Below, one piece after another: positions 34,701 through 47,587 of a stretch of DNA of 64,000 bases. The stretch comes from Cristatella mucedo. Taxonomy: Eukaryota > Bryozoa > Phylactolaemata > Cristatellidae. The position numbers and the translations under genes were made by a program. The stretch's first letter is position 1; each line of letters begins with the position of its first letter. The notes below the pieces were generated by a model. That model was not told the DNA's origin, did not search any database, and saw only the letters and a program-made list of their open reading frames with translations. Location of the stretch: contig WPIO01000010.1 in the NCBI GenBank assembly GCA_009760855.2, forward strand, positions 2,321,001-2,385,000, read 5' to 3'.

Positions 34701-37700
34701 GGCAAGCATTCGGTTGACCGATCGCTGCAGGTGAAATAAGTCCCTGCTGCTGGGGAAATCAGCACAATCGGTCTGGCTGCATGCTTCAACTGATACTGGC
34801 TGCAAAAAAACCAGAATGCTGAATGAGACCAGTCAGCTCGTATAAACAAAGTTAAAGGGGTACCACAACGATGCCAGCGGCTCCATGCCTGAAATCGCCA
34901 CGCGAGAAGCCCCCTTCTGAAACAGCCAACCAAGACAGAGCATGACAGTTCGATATACCAGATACAGGATTTGGAAATGCACACCACGTCCTGCAATGAA
35001 TACAGCTGGATTCTCACCGTTTCATCATTCCCGAGAGGACCCTCGAGCTCTTGCCAAGAACAGCATCTGTTTCTTTCAGCTGTAATATTGCGATTGGAAC
35101 CTTACAGAATAACACAACAGTTCACAACCTGGCACGGTCAGCAGTCACTGCAGACCACATTACATGCGCAGCTTAACGGCGGAGCACAGGCTTCGCGATA
35201 GTGAGCACACAATGGTCTGCCTCCATACCCTCTCCCTGGTCTTGTTGATCTGCTGTCGCTGTGTGTGCAGGTCGCTCATGATCTGCGTGCCAATAGCTTC
35301 GGTCTCCATGCAGACCTGGTAGCCCCTATCGAGATGCCGTCCGGATCTCTCGATACTCTCTGTGTTGTCCAAAAGCTTGCGTCTCTTCAACGAAACAACA
35401 GTGGCCTTGCACAGAGACTGCCTCAGCGATTACAGTGGGAGGGAGCCAACTAGGTCACATCTATGCCTGCTTACATTGTACATGCTGCCACTAACCACAT
35501 TTGCATCTGACCCTGTGCATGTCACCTCTAACCTCATTATGTCTGTTGACATTGAGGGTGCTACCACAAACCATTCGATCACGATTCCTTTATAGCATAT
35601 GTAAAGTGCCTAGAAAGAGATCAAGTTATCTGAGGCTGCTATATAACTGTATTATTACTGTTATTATTTTAGCCAGCAAAAGACCATCAGTACAAATCAG
35701 CCCAACAAATTATTCCGTTTTGACAACCAAAACAGAAGTATGCATGCACATGCATACAGACACATAAGCGAATGCACATGCACATGTGCATGCACACGCA
35801 AACATGCACGACGTATTAGCACACCGAATATATTTCCTTTGCTGTTCTCCATTTACATCGAGCCTCTTTGAAAAGCGATTCGGGCCCGTGGGATCGGCTA
35901 TCACTTCCATATTGACAATACCAAGCTATACTCGTCTTTAAACCGTCGGAATTTGCTGTAAGACCGCTAAGCTGAATCCATATCAGACATTACCTCTGGA
36001 TGTCGGCCAATTTCCTTAAATTAAACGATGATAAAACCGAACTCCTATTCATAGAACACCCCAAACATGCGGCTGGACTAGGAAACTCTGCTCTTCTAAT
36101 TGGTTATGCAGTAGTGTGTGACCATCACAATGTTCTCGGAATTTAGTTGTCCTTTCTAATAACTGCTTAAAGTTTGAAAGCTGTATTAAGAAGACTGCTT
36201 CCACAGCTAGCCATAAGGTCCGGTCCCTGTCTTTTAAGATGGAATTCTACCATGATGGCTTGCTAAAAATCTAACTAGCTCCCTGGTTCTGTCTAGGTTG
36301 GAATACTGCAATTCCATTTTGGTTGGGCTATCAAAAACAGCCATTAAGCCACTGAAGCTGATGATGAGTATGGCTGCAAGACTAGTTGAAAACTCCAGAG
36401 ATTCAGCCATGTCTCAATAGCTGAAAAGGCTTCGATGGCTTCCGGTTGATCAACGGATACAGACCAGAGTCCTCACTCTGACTGACAACGTCTACCATAT
36501 GTCTGCCATGCTCTTTCTTACTTAGCTGAACTGCTGCACCAGTTTCAGCTTTCTCATGCCCTCTGGTCATCTACGAGCAACAAATTAGCTGATGCACTCT
36601 TCCGTCCAAAGACAGCAACAGAAGCTTTTGCTCTGCATGCGCAAGACAGTGGAATTCACCTCCACAATTCTTAACCAACGGCATCTACTCTCCTGGTGCC
36701 GACTGTGGCACATACTTTCCAGCCTTCCTGAGCTGCTACTTCCATGCTATGCACCTCCTCGGCAGCCCTCCAGACTCGCCCATACTTCACTTTCTCTTTT
36801 TGCGTGAGATGTGGTCTGTTACCTACTGTGTGTGCACCGAAAGCCACTTAGGCTAGGAGTGTGCAATAGAAAACTCTCTAGCATAACACCCACTTAATCC
36901 TAACGGCTTTGTGGAATTACAGGTCGAAGTACGTTCCATTGCATTACATATGTAATAATGTAATAATAATACATTTGATATATCACCCTCAGAGAACTCA
37001 ATCTCTTCATAAGTGCGTTACATTTGCTGCAAACGAAGCACAATCGAATGGTTAGTGGTAGCATGCTCAATCAATAAACAACAAGTATAACATGGTTAGG
37101 GGTGACATGCACAGGGTCAGCATGCAATAGTGTGGTTAGTGGCAGCATGCAATAGTGTCAGCATGCATAAGCACATAAAGGACGAATCACAGAGACCCAC
37201 TAAATGCTGTCATAAATAGATGCATGCTTAGTTTCTTTTTAAATGTGGTCAAGTCAGGAGATGTCATGTCGCAAGCCGAGATTGAGTTCCGGGCTTTGGG
37301 AGCATACGAACTAAAGGCACGGTCTCCAAAGGATTTGAGATTTGTACGAGGTATAAGTACACAGCTAGATTTCGAAAAGCAAGAGGTACGATGCTTAGCC
37401 TGGTGAGGGAGTAGATCTCATAAGTAAGCTGGAGCCAAAGAATGAAGGGACCTAAAAGTGAGCGATAGAACCTTGAAGTTCTGCAATCTTGGGGCCACGA
37501 GCTCGAGGCATGAGTGTTGCTGCCCCCCTCACAGCCGCTGCCTAAGCCGCACGAACAGCACGGCAGGGAGAGATAGATAGATAGATGGCTGCCGCCACAG
37601 AGCAGATGCAGCAACGACAACGGCCCCTCGAACGGCTCGCACATCACTCGGCAGCACCACTCTGCGCCGGTGGTACAAGCCCACTGCTGCCGTGTAGTGG

Positions 37701-40700
37701 CAGACTGCGGACGAAGAGGATGTGCCAGACTGGAGCCGGCTCTGCTGCTATCAAAACTCGTTTCTTGCAGCGATCACCCTTGGTGCTCGCAGCAGAAGCA
37801 GCAGCCTTCGAGGTGGCTGCTTCACACTTGCGCCTTGCTCGGGTGGTGCCCACATCCTGCCTTTCCTCGGGTTGGGCGGTGGCTGCAAATCGGTGGCTGC
37901 TTAATTCGCCCAGCCATGCGGCCTCTAATCGGTATGCTCTCAACTGAGCCAGCAAGCAGGTGGTTCCTCTTAAAAAATGCATTCTTGCACTACTTAATTG
38001 CATGCCAGTGCCCTTAACCGCAGCTGGCAAGTGGCCTGCATTAACGCCGCAATCTTGTGAAGGTAATCGCGTTAGCTGGCATATTATATTCAATAATTGA
38101 ATATGTAAACTAAAAAACGGCCGACACATCTACGTAGCGCTTCCTGCCCAATTAGGTCGGGCAGTACAGCTCGAAGTCTCAACTACAAGCCTTGCACCGT
38201 GCCACAATCAGCAAGGCACAAGGCATACTGCCTCAGTAGGCAGCAGATGGGAGTACTATAAATCACCGTGTAATACCTGCCGGGCGTTCGACAGAGCTAT
38301 CCTGACAATGACTACGACTGCCACAGCCGTCTAGACATCCGTACAAACTACTAACTTCCAAGAACAAATAGGCATCAAAAGCAGAGCTGCTAGCAAAGCT
38401 TGGACAGAAAAACCTCCCGTGAACCTTGTAGGGCATTCGCCTGCCACCGCCATGCAGCTGGAGAGAAAAGACGAATTTGTCTGCTCTGCTACAGCCGGCC
38501 CCTCAGGCAGCCACCATCTTGCTGAGAAGCCGATAGCGAGGCACTAGGCCTGCGCGGTCTGGCGAGAAGGCGGGCCAAGGGATGAGACCGTGCCGTTCTC
38601 GTGACGTTCCTGAGTTGTTCCGGCAAGCTGACAGGCACCAGAGGCCATCAACACAAGAGAAACCAGAAAACAAGAGTCGAAGGAGAAAAAAGGAAACAAG
38701 GCAAAATGTCGTACACTGGCTCCAGCTACATGCCCAGCACTCGATACGATCCAACCGACATCATGCGACACGGGCAGAGAAGCATGGCAGGCCGACTCTA
38801 CTAAAGAGATTCGGGGCTGACATGGCACCCTCCTGGTTCTGGGCGGAGGTCGCTGCACTACCTGGTCTTCGAGCTCTGTATAGTCTTCATTCTCCAAGAG
38901 CTCTGTGCGCATAACCTCATCGCTGAAAGCAGTTCGTGATGCTTTCTACAAACAAAAAATGAGATGGCACATTAACATGACTGAAACTCAATAGATTAAT
39001 GTTTACGGACCAGTTGGGAGATGATGATGATGATGATATTAACAGATATGTATTGTGATCCCAGAATACTGCATATTTTTAAGCTCCTTGCAAATGCTGG
39101 AAAAGAAGTATGTCAACTTATCAGTTGTGATAACATGCACAATTTCAGCATGCATAAGCATATTTAAGGACAATTCACATGAAGGGGAGGCTAAGTAGAA
39201 CAGGTGGAACAAGTGGGTTTCATCTTGCTATTGGATGTACTTACGTCAGTGGACATCGTTGTGTTAGTTGGTTGTAAGTTAAGTTCTAGGCTTTGGGACC
39301 ATAGAGACTGAAGGCATTGTCTGCAAGGATTTGAGGTTGGTTAGAGGCATAGCAAAAAGAGCCAGAGGAGTGGGTGATATGATGGAAAGCCTGAAGAGTA
39401 AGTAAGTATTTCTGATAGGTACGCCGGAGCAAGAGAAAAAACAGACCAAAAAGTAAGTGACAGGATATTGAAGTCAATATTCTGCTTGATGGGGAGGGAG
39501 CAAGTGCAGGTTAGTAAGAAGCAGTGTGATGAACTATTTAAAATTAAAAAAATATAATTCATTTGTAAAGCACTCTAGGATAACTTAATCTCTATACAGG
39601 CACTTCACTTCACATAAGCCACGAAGCTCGAGCTGATGACCTCGGTCGTCAAATATATTAACCTTGAACTTGGTTCGAGGCGAGCACCTTGACTGCAACG
39701 TTTATGGCAAACAAGCCTAATTGTAGAGTTTTGCACCAACTGCAAGCATGTTATTGCACAGGTAGGACAAATTTGTGAATTACAAAAGACTAGACTGGAC
39801 GTCACAAATACATGGACTAGCTAGCTGTGGTATCCTTATCTAAGCATGACACAATTTTGAAATGTTACGAAGATGGGTACAGATAGTTAGCAAACCACAA
39901 GTCAAGAAAGAATTAACAAAACTGGGTCTTGCTGGTCTAAGGGACCTGGAAAGCTGGAACTCTGGTGCCAGATATCGACCGTTGTTGATGTGCACAAGTT
40001 TCTTGGCGGCTGTACTGCTGCAGCCTACTTACAGCAAAGTTTATTTGCACTCAACTTTTAGCAAGCCACCGGGCAATCTTCTAATTACCAGTGCTCATTG
40101 CTCTAGGGTAGAAGCACATGAATTAAGGCACAGACGTTGAGCTAACGGTCGCAGCAGCAAGTCGGGTAAGATTTACCTCAGGCTCACATGCAGAGCTAGG
40201 GATTACGAATTAAGCTGTCTCCAATTCGCATAGCAAGAGGATCATGATACGGCATACATTCACATGCATCCCTAAAATGTCTAAGGTTGCACTCCAAAAA
40301 AAGCAAACAGATAACACTTGAATACTCACGTATTCCCTCTCCAAATTAGCAACCTCCTTCTCATAGCTTTTTATTCTAGAAGAATACTTGGTTCTGGTGT
40401 CTGGAGGAAGGCCTCTGAACTCTAGATCCATTTGCTCAAGCTAGAAGAAAAAGCACCCCAGCATGGCAACAACAGCCACCATCAGCAGCACGTGAGCCAC
40501 GGCACATGAGCCACGGCACGTGAGCCACGGCGACTATGGGCGACAACGGGCGACAACGGGTCACAACCATGCCAATAAGCCTTCGTGGCAACAAAAGAAT
40601 GCTGAGGACAGCAAATCTGGTACGAAACGATGAAGGCAACGGTTCACGTATAACAGATGAATCTGCATCAAAGCATCCTGTCGTAGCCAGCCACGCATAG

Positions 40701-43700
40701 CTGATCGAGCAGGCTCCAATGAGCCCACTTGTACGGCTGCCTGCAGTCACTGCAGCATCAAGCAGTAACTCCAGTTAGCATCAAGCCTTCCTACCGAAAG
40801 TCTGGCAAGAAACGACGTTTGCAGCCACGTAGGCAAGCAACAGCCAGTAAGGGACCGACGAGGGAGCAGTGAATCCTAGGGTTTTCCACCTATTAATGCA
40901 GCTATAACACTATTAATTTGTAGGTCGGCATCATTGTGTGAGCAAACACTAATGAAATCGTCGAGAAAAACGAATTGCCCGACCTAAGGGATTTCTAATT
41001 TGGCCACTACAACCACATCAGTGACAGCACCCCAACCAAACGCAAAAGTCCCAAAGCTCATGCGTTTAATCACCTTTTATCAGCATTTGTGATTCCGTAG
41101 CCAAGATGCTTAGCCTCCACTAAATCACACGCAGCCTTAAGGGATGATCGTGTTATAACTACCAGTCGGACGGTTGACCTCGAGGGGGCGTGTAATTATT
41201 TTTTAAGGTTTTTTTATCTTATAAAGTGATACTCTTCGGGTCAGTTTAGGGCTGAGTAGCTCACATTTACAGAGTTCACCAGAAAACAGCAGTTCGGGTT
41301 CTGTTATTTTTCAAAGAAAATTATTTTATTGAGCTCGATGTACTACTTCCGGTGTAAATAGGCCTTACCATGTTCCATTCATCTGTCAAACACCAAAATT
41401 TAGGATTGCATTTATAACTAAATTATCTTTTAACATACAAATTCCTAAAAACTACAAATTGTTGGATATGTTTGGATATTCTCCCTTTATCGAACATACA
41501 CTCATTATGAAATCGACTGCACGTATTGATCCTTTTTTGTCTCACACTGTTGCCTACCGTAAGTACAGCAGTTCAGCGCGACATAAGTACAGCAGCCACA
41601 CCCCATTTGAACTAAATTTATTATAAGATTATCCCCTCCTCTCACATACTCATTCAATAACTCACACTCTTGCTAGTGGCGGTTCATTCTCTCTCACTAA
41701 TTCTCTTTACTCAATCACACTCTCTCTCCCTCACACTCTTGCCTATTCACGCATGCACGCACGCGCTCGCACGCACACTATCTCTCTCACTCACTCACTA
41801 ACTCTCTCAATTCCGTATTCACACACGTACGCACATAATGTCACAGTTTTTGATGACGCCTGAACTACTAAGATGTTAATTCCAAAAAATATGAACAAGG
41901 GTAGCAAGTAAAAGTAATTATCAAACAAGCACAAGAAAGTAGGGAAACATCAGTGGTAACAGGGCTATATTGTATGTGCTTGAATACTAATTAAAACTTG
42001 ACAGGTCACTGAACCCAAATGACTATGCTAGAATGGGACTTTGTTAGACATCTACTTTTCCATCTAGCATTCCAGAAGGTTTCGACAAATATATCCTATA
42101 GAGATTAATTGCTTTGCAATTCATGCATACCGTACATGAATACATGATGGTATTCAACAAATCAACAACCAACACAATATGTGTGTGTGCATGTTTGTGC
42201 TTGTGTGTGTGTGTGTGTGTGTGCACGCGAGTGTGTGTGTGTGTGTGTGCACACGCGAGTGTGTGCGTGTGCGTGTGTGTGCGTGCACGCGAGTGTGCGC
42301 GTCTAAACCCCAAACCTTCACACGTTTTATTTTCTATGAACTCTTGGCTAGCACATTCCACCGGAAAGTTGGGTTTGCATACGCTAGAAATATTGGTAAC
42401 AAATTATGCATGCTGCTACCTTGGTCGCTTATCCCGTTCAAAAGACTTTCGGCTTGCGATAGAGCATATTATTTTGTAAAGCAGTCAAACACCATCGAGT
42501 AAGATTTAGTAGATGCACAAAGCATTACCCCCTCTCTTAAATTATCTCTGTGACTCAATCACTTCTTAGGTAACAATCGAGGGTTTTCAGCAAAAACGTT
42601 TGCACATGATCTAGCATGGGCAGTGGCGACAGGCCAGACATAGTCAAAGCGATGTAAGAAATTGATGATGCAGTAAAAAGGAAAACGTTCAGTAGCATTT
42701 AATGATGAACATGATGATGCTTCTCAAGTCTTGACTCCCTCAGAATGCCAATGCATAAACTAATTGAACTTATGTCTTATTATCTAAACAGACATTCTTT
42801 AACACCAGCACATTGCAATAGTTGGTTGGTTCAGATGTCTGCCAAGCTAATATTTAAGAGTTTTAAATGGTTCTGTGGGGCCTTTTATCAGAAAATGACA
42901 TTATGTAACACTGCATCAGATCTCTACCAAGATTAACATTTAACAGTTTTAAATAGTTCTAAAGGTACTTTTTTATTAGAAAATGCCGTTCATGGTTTCT
43001 CACTCTAACTGCCCCGTCAATGTATTGCATATTCTAAAGCATTTGTGGCACACCTGTGTGTGCTCGCATAACATCCTGCCTAAGCCCCTAAGGAATCTTC
43101 AGAGGAAAGCCAAAATATGTGCAAAAGAACTAATACCTTCACAAAGAGGCCAAAATCTATGCACAAAATTTCAAATATGTGAGGATAAAAGGCCCAAGTC
43201 GGTGAGAAGACAGGATCTGGGAAACAACCAGTCTGTAAAAAGGCCAAAATCTTCGAAGGTCAAAGAATTTGAGCTAAAAATTCAACGTAAGTAAAATCAT
43301 TACAGGGTTTTTCACAGTGAAATTCAGTTATACATAAAACCTCACGGAATAAATCTGCAGTATCTAGTAATATGTCTAAGAAAAATTTAATTCAATAGAA
43401 AAAAATCAGCAGGCATGTCATCACGGAATAGAAAAGCACATTAACTTCTAGTACAAAAAACTATTAATTATACCTGAAAACATCAATCTTTTGGTGTTTT
43501 CTAGTGTGAAAGAGCATCTCTTGTTGGAGAAGACATTTTAAAGTACACAGTAAACAGTCACTCAACATCAATATTGCCACACGGTGTAAGACATACCTGA
43601 GAGTAATCTGGGACAGTTGGGGCAGCAAGGAACTCTGTGCTCTCTACCAATCTTCAACTATAATTTCACGGGTATGGCTGATGTTTGGTGGCCCATACTT

Positions 43701-44943
43701 TAGCCAACTGGCGCTGTTCAATGACTAACGGTCGATTGCTCATTATATCCCTGTTCTTCGGATAGCACGGACATCTGTCTAGTACATAGCGAACAAGATT
43801 AACATAGGGACTCCTCATAAAGATATATTATGCAACTGACCCAGTACTTTCTGATTAAGCCCTTCTACTTTCGCATTAGCAATCTTCAACAAAGCATCAC
43901 CGTATTCCTCACTGTGCTAAACTACAAAAAGAGCTTGAGCCATCAAGATGCTAACTATGTCTCCCAGAATAATGTGCAAATTGTTCTAGGACTCAGCCTC
44001 ACTTGCGCACTTAAACTCCAAAACGAAATCTCGACGTGCCTCGAGGTAGTAAAGTTGGTCAAATGCTCCACAGCCTGGATCTAAGAAGGCCAACTTATTA
44101 GAACGGGACGACAGGTAGTTGGTGTTAGGAGTGTCTACCTTTCATACAGTCAAAGAACGTTGGATTTGGGGTTGCCTTCAGCATTTGGGGGCGAGGTTAA
44201 AAATGTTGTTTACATAGCGCCGAGCTGGTCCAAATCCTTCGTTGAAGAGGTCATCCATCGGTGCAGACACATGCTTTCTTTTTGCAGAGTTTTGGGCTAG
44301 GGGCATTTCAGCCATGGTGAGATGCTTACAATCGAAACGGTATGCTACCTTGTGTTTCCGCAGCCACTGTACCAAATGTTGCTCAAACGGGGTCTGACGG
44401 CTGTTACTATGTGCCGGTAGCAGCCACAGGGTTCAAATTCAACTTCAGCTACTTACTACTAAGGACGGTAAGACAGCTAGCTAGCTAACAGTGGCCGAAA
44501 AATTGAGGTTTTTCAAAATTCTGACTGGCTAGCCAGAAAAGCAAAGATTTCGCGTTAGGTTCAGAAATCCCCAAGCACGGATTTTCCGAAAGCGCAGATT
44601 TTGCCTGGCCCTACCATTAAACATTGATCACTTCTAAAAAAGAGCTCTACACAGTTGTGGGGATGCATTTCCCAAAAAAGGAATACCTCGCACCTTGCAC
44701 ATCCATTAAATCTTACTTTGGCATGGTCTGATGGTGCAAATAAAAATAGTCTTCGAAATCAAAACTTCGTATCCACTTGAAACTGCCAACTAAGTACATT
44801 TTGCATATTTTCAGACTTGCGTTGCAATTTTCATAATTTGTCACAAATATGCAATTTCAAAAATGCAATTTCCCATAAGCCACAAGTATCACGTACACAA
44901 GCAGTGCTACTCACATCCCCAACTTAACAATTCACGCTGAAGA

Positions 44944-45024
<81 letters not shown>

Positions 45025-47545
45025 AAATCTCGATGTATATATATATATATATATATATATACATCGAGATTTTATTGCAGCTTCACTAGCTCATTCGGAT
45101 AGCAAAACATAACTGCAGCCCAGTGATCACCCGTGTCTAATCCAAGAAGTGGTTGTCTCTCGGCATAAATACCCCACTTTGTCAAATGAGAGCCCCTAGC
45201 GAGGACCACACATACCCATGCCTGTTCAATTCAAGCTGCCATGAACTGTATTCACCTAATTCCACAAAAAATTCTAGCTGCCATGAACTGTATTCCTCTA
45301 TTTCCACTACAACTTTTACCACTTACAGTCAATGGATCAAATAGTTAACTAGAGCTGGACTACATACGTAGATTCACGATCACGGCTTAGTTATACAGGT
45401 CAGAGATAATAATAATAATAATAATACATTTGATAAAGCACCCTCAGAGAACTCAATCTCTTTCTAGGCGCTTTACATTTGCTGCAAAAGGAAATGCAAT
45501 TGAATGGTCAGTAATATCATGCTTGATAGACAACATGAATAACATGGTTAGGGGTGACATGCACAGGGTCAGCATGCAAGTCTGATTAGTGGCAGCATGC
45601 ACAGTGTCAGCACGCATAAGCACATAAAGAAAAAATCACAGGGACTCACTAAATGCTGTCCTAAATAGGTGCGTTTATAAGTTCTTTTTAAATATGGTCA
45701 AAGTAGGGGATGTCGTGATGCAAGTCGGGAGTGAGTTCCAGGCTTTGGGAGCATACGAACTTAATGCACGGTCTCCAAAGGGTTTGAGGTTTGTACGAGG
45801 TATTGGTAAACAGTTAGATTCCGAGAAGAGGGTTGTACGATGCTTGGCCTGGTGGGGGAGTAGATCTGATAGATAGGCTGGAGCCAAAGAATGAAGGGAC
45901 CTAGAAGTGAGCGACAAAACCTTAAAGTCGATCCGTTGCTTGACTGGTAGCCAGTGCAGGTGGGTGAGAAGTGGTGTGATGTGGCAACTGCGACGCTCAC
46001 GACAAACAACCCTGGCCATCAGCAGTCACTCATACTACAATCGCCATCACCAAGGAATAGCCGTCTAATAAGAATTGCTATATACTAAACATAACACACT
46101 ATCCAACAATGTTTTTAAGTTTTGTTCCTGGGTACCAAGTGTTATTTCCCAATTACTTATGTCTAGAAGGTGTAGAAAATGGCAATCATTACCCAAAAAC
46201 TTTGCTTTAGTGAGCAGGATAGTGTTAAATTGTACAAGTTACTTATTTTCCAAAATATTTCATATACAGCTATCCTTTTAATTCGAATGCTAAATCAAAA
46301 AAATCATACATTCGTATAAAATGTACTTTTCGTACGAAATCCTACTAATAAATCAGACTGCAATAAAACTCAATTAAATTCTCATAAAAATGCAATATGT
46401 TTCAGCATTTGATGTTCTTACCTTGATTGCTGATCACTAAACGAAGTCACGGAAACCTGGCATCTATCAGAATTAATACATCACAATTACTAATACTTTC
46501 ATTACTAATACTTCCAAGTAGTATAAATTGTACTAAAAATACGGGAGCCTAAAGCCCAGCAGTTTGATTTAGCTCCAGCTGCCTAAGTGGATCCATATGT
46601 GCATTTTCCTGAGGTGGTATCAAAAGGTTGCAAGCAGCCAGTAGCAATATTTTTCTACTTCTACTGCTAATTTATTAAGGCAAGGGCAAAAAGTAAACCC
46701 TTGAAGCACTTGCTAAGATGTGTAAGGCCCACAAGGCATATTTCGGAATGCCTATTGGAGATCGGGACTAACACTGGGCCCCTCATTTCACCTTTGAGAA
46801 CTGCCAGAAAGCTCTGGAAACAATTAGAAAATGTTGCTCAAAATTGGGCTACAACTTTTTTTAGTCACGAGTGAAAAAACTTAATCGTGGAATGAAATGT
46901 GTGTATTCATTTTATTATCAGTTACTTGTTTCTTTTGTATGATGGCAGAGAAGAAAAAAGACCCTTGAAGTTTGCAATGCAAAGATGCACTGCTGTCATC
47001 ACAAATCCAGTACTTCCTTCATCCATTGCCCTGTGCGACGCTGCTCTGAGCCCCCCCCCCCCAAGAGAGACCAGCCGTCTTCAGAGGAGAGCAGCAAGTT
47101 AGAGGGTGAGGGAGACGTAGATCCGGATGACAATTACCAGTGGTGGAGCTGGGGAGAGAAACCCATACAATCTCAACCAAAAAGATCTCAACGACTCAGC
47201 CTATTCGAGGCGACAGGAATCGCCAGTGACTAGAATGTGCAATGCCTCTTCATTGACAACTCAAGCAGTGCAAGCAGTGGTGATAATCATGTATACAGTT
47301 GTTCAGATGTGCCTCCTCTTTTACGGATGGCTACTCTCTCAAACTTTAAATACTGAACTCTTCTTGCTCTTATGGACAATTACACTCAGCCGCAAAAGAA
47401 ATACACACAGTACTGCCGAAGTTACTATGACTGTTAATCCGTTCGGGTAAAAAGAATATTTTCCACAATGCCAGGAATACATAAGTAATGCACAGCCTGC
47501 GAAGATATTGATGGAGAGCCCACAAATAAAAACATATACTGCTGG

Positions 47546-47587
<42 letters not shown>

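Larger units (their letters stand above)
40441..45404. other. VTI1A intron 2, unique part
   Basis: Mostly AT-rich DNA with the GT and TA repeats listed separately. A purine-rich plus frame at 42983-43294 ends at a good donor-like gtaagt but has no identifiable domain. A possible decayed coding region at 43620-44400 is listed separately. Confidence 0.45.

Noticed and set aside
37585-38129. Overlapping 115-161 codon frames in intron 4
   Set aside because: Open on both strands in GC-rich DNA with no recognisable domain. They lie inside a VTI1A intron.
42044-42361. Open frames over the GT repeat
   Set aside because: Low-complexity Cys/Val or His/Thr reading of a microsatellite.
42983-43294. Plus-strand exon ending at gtaagt
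   Set aside because: A good donor alone is not enough. No acceptor, domain or partner exon could be found.
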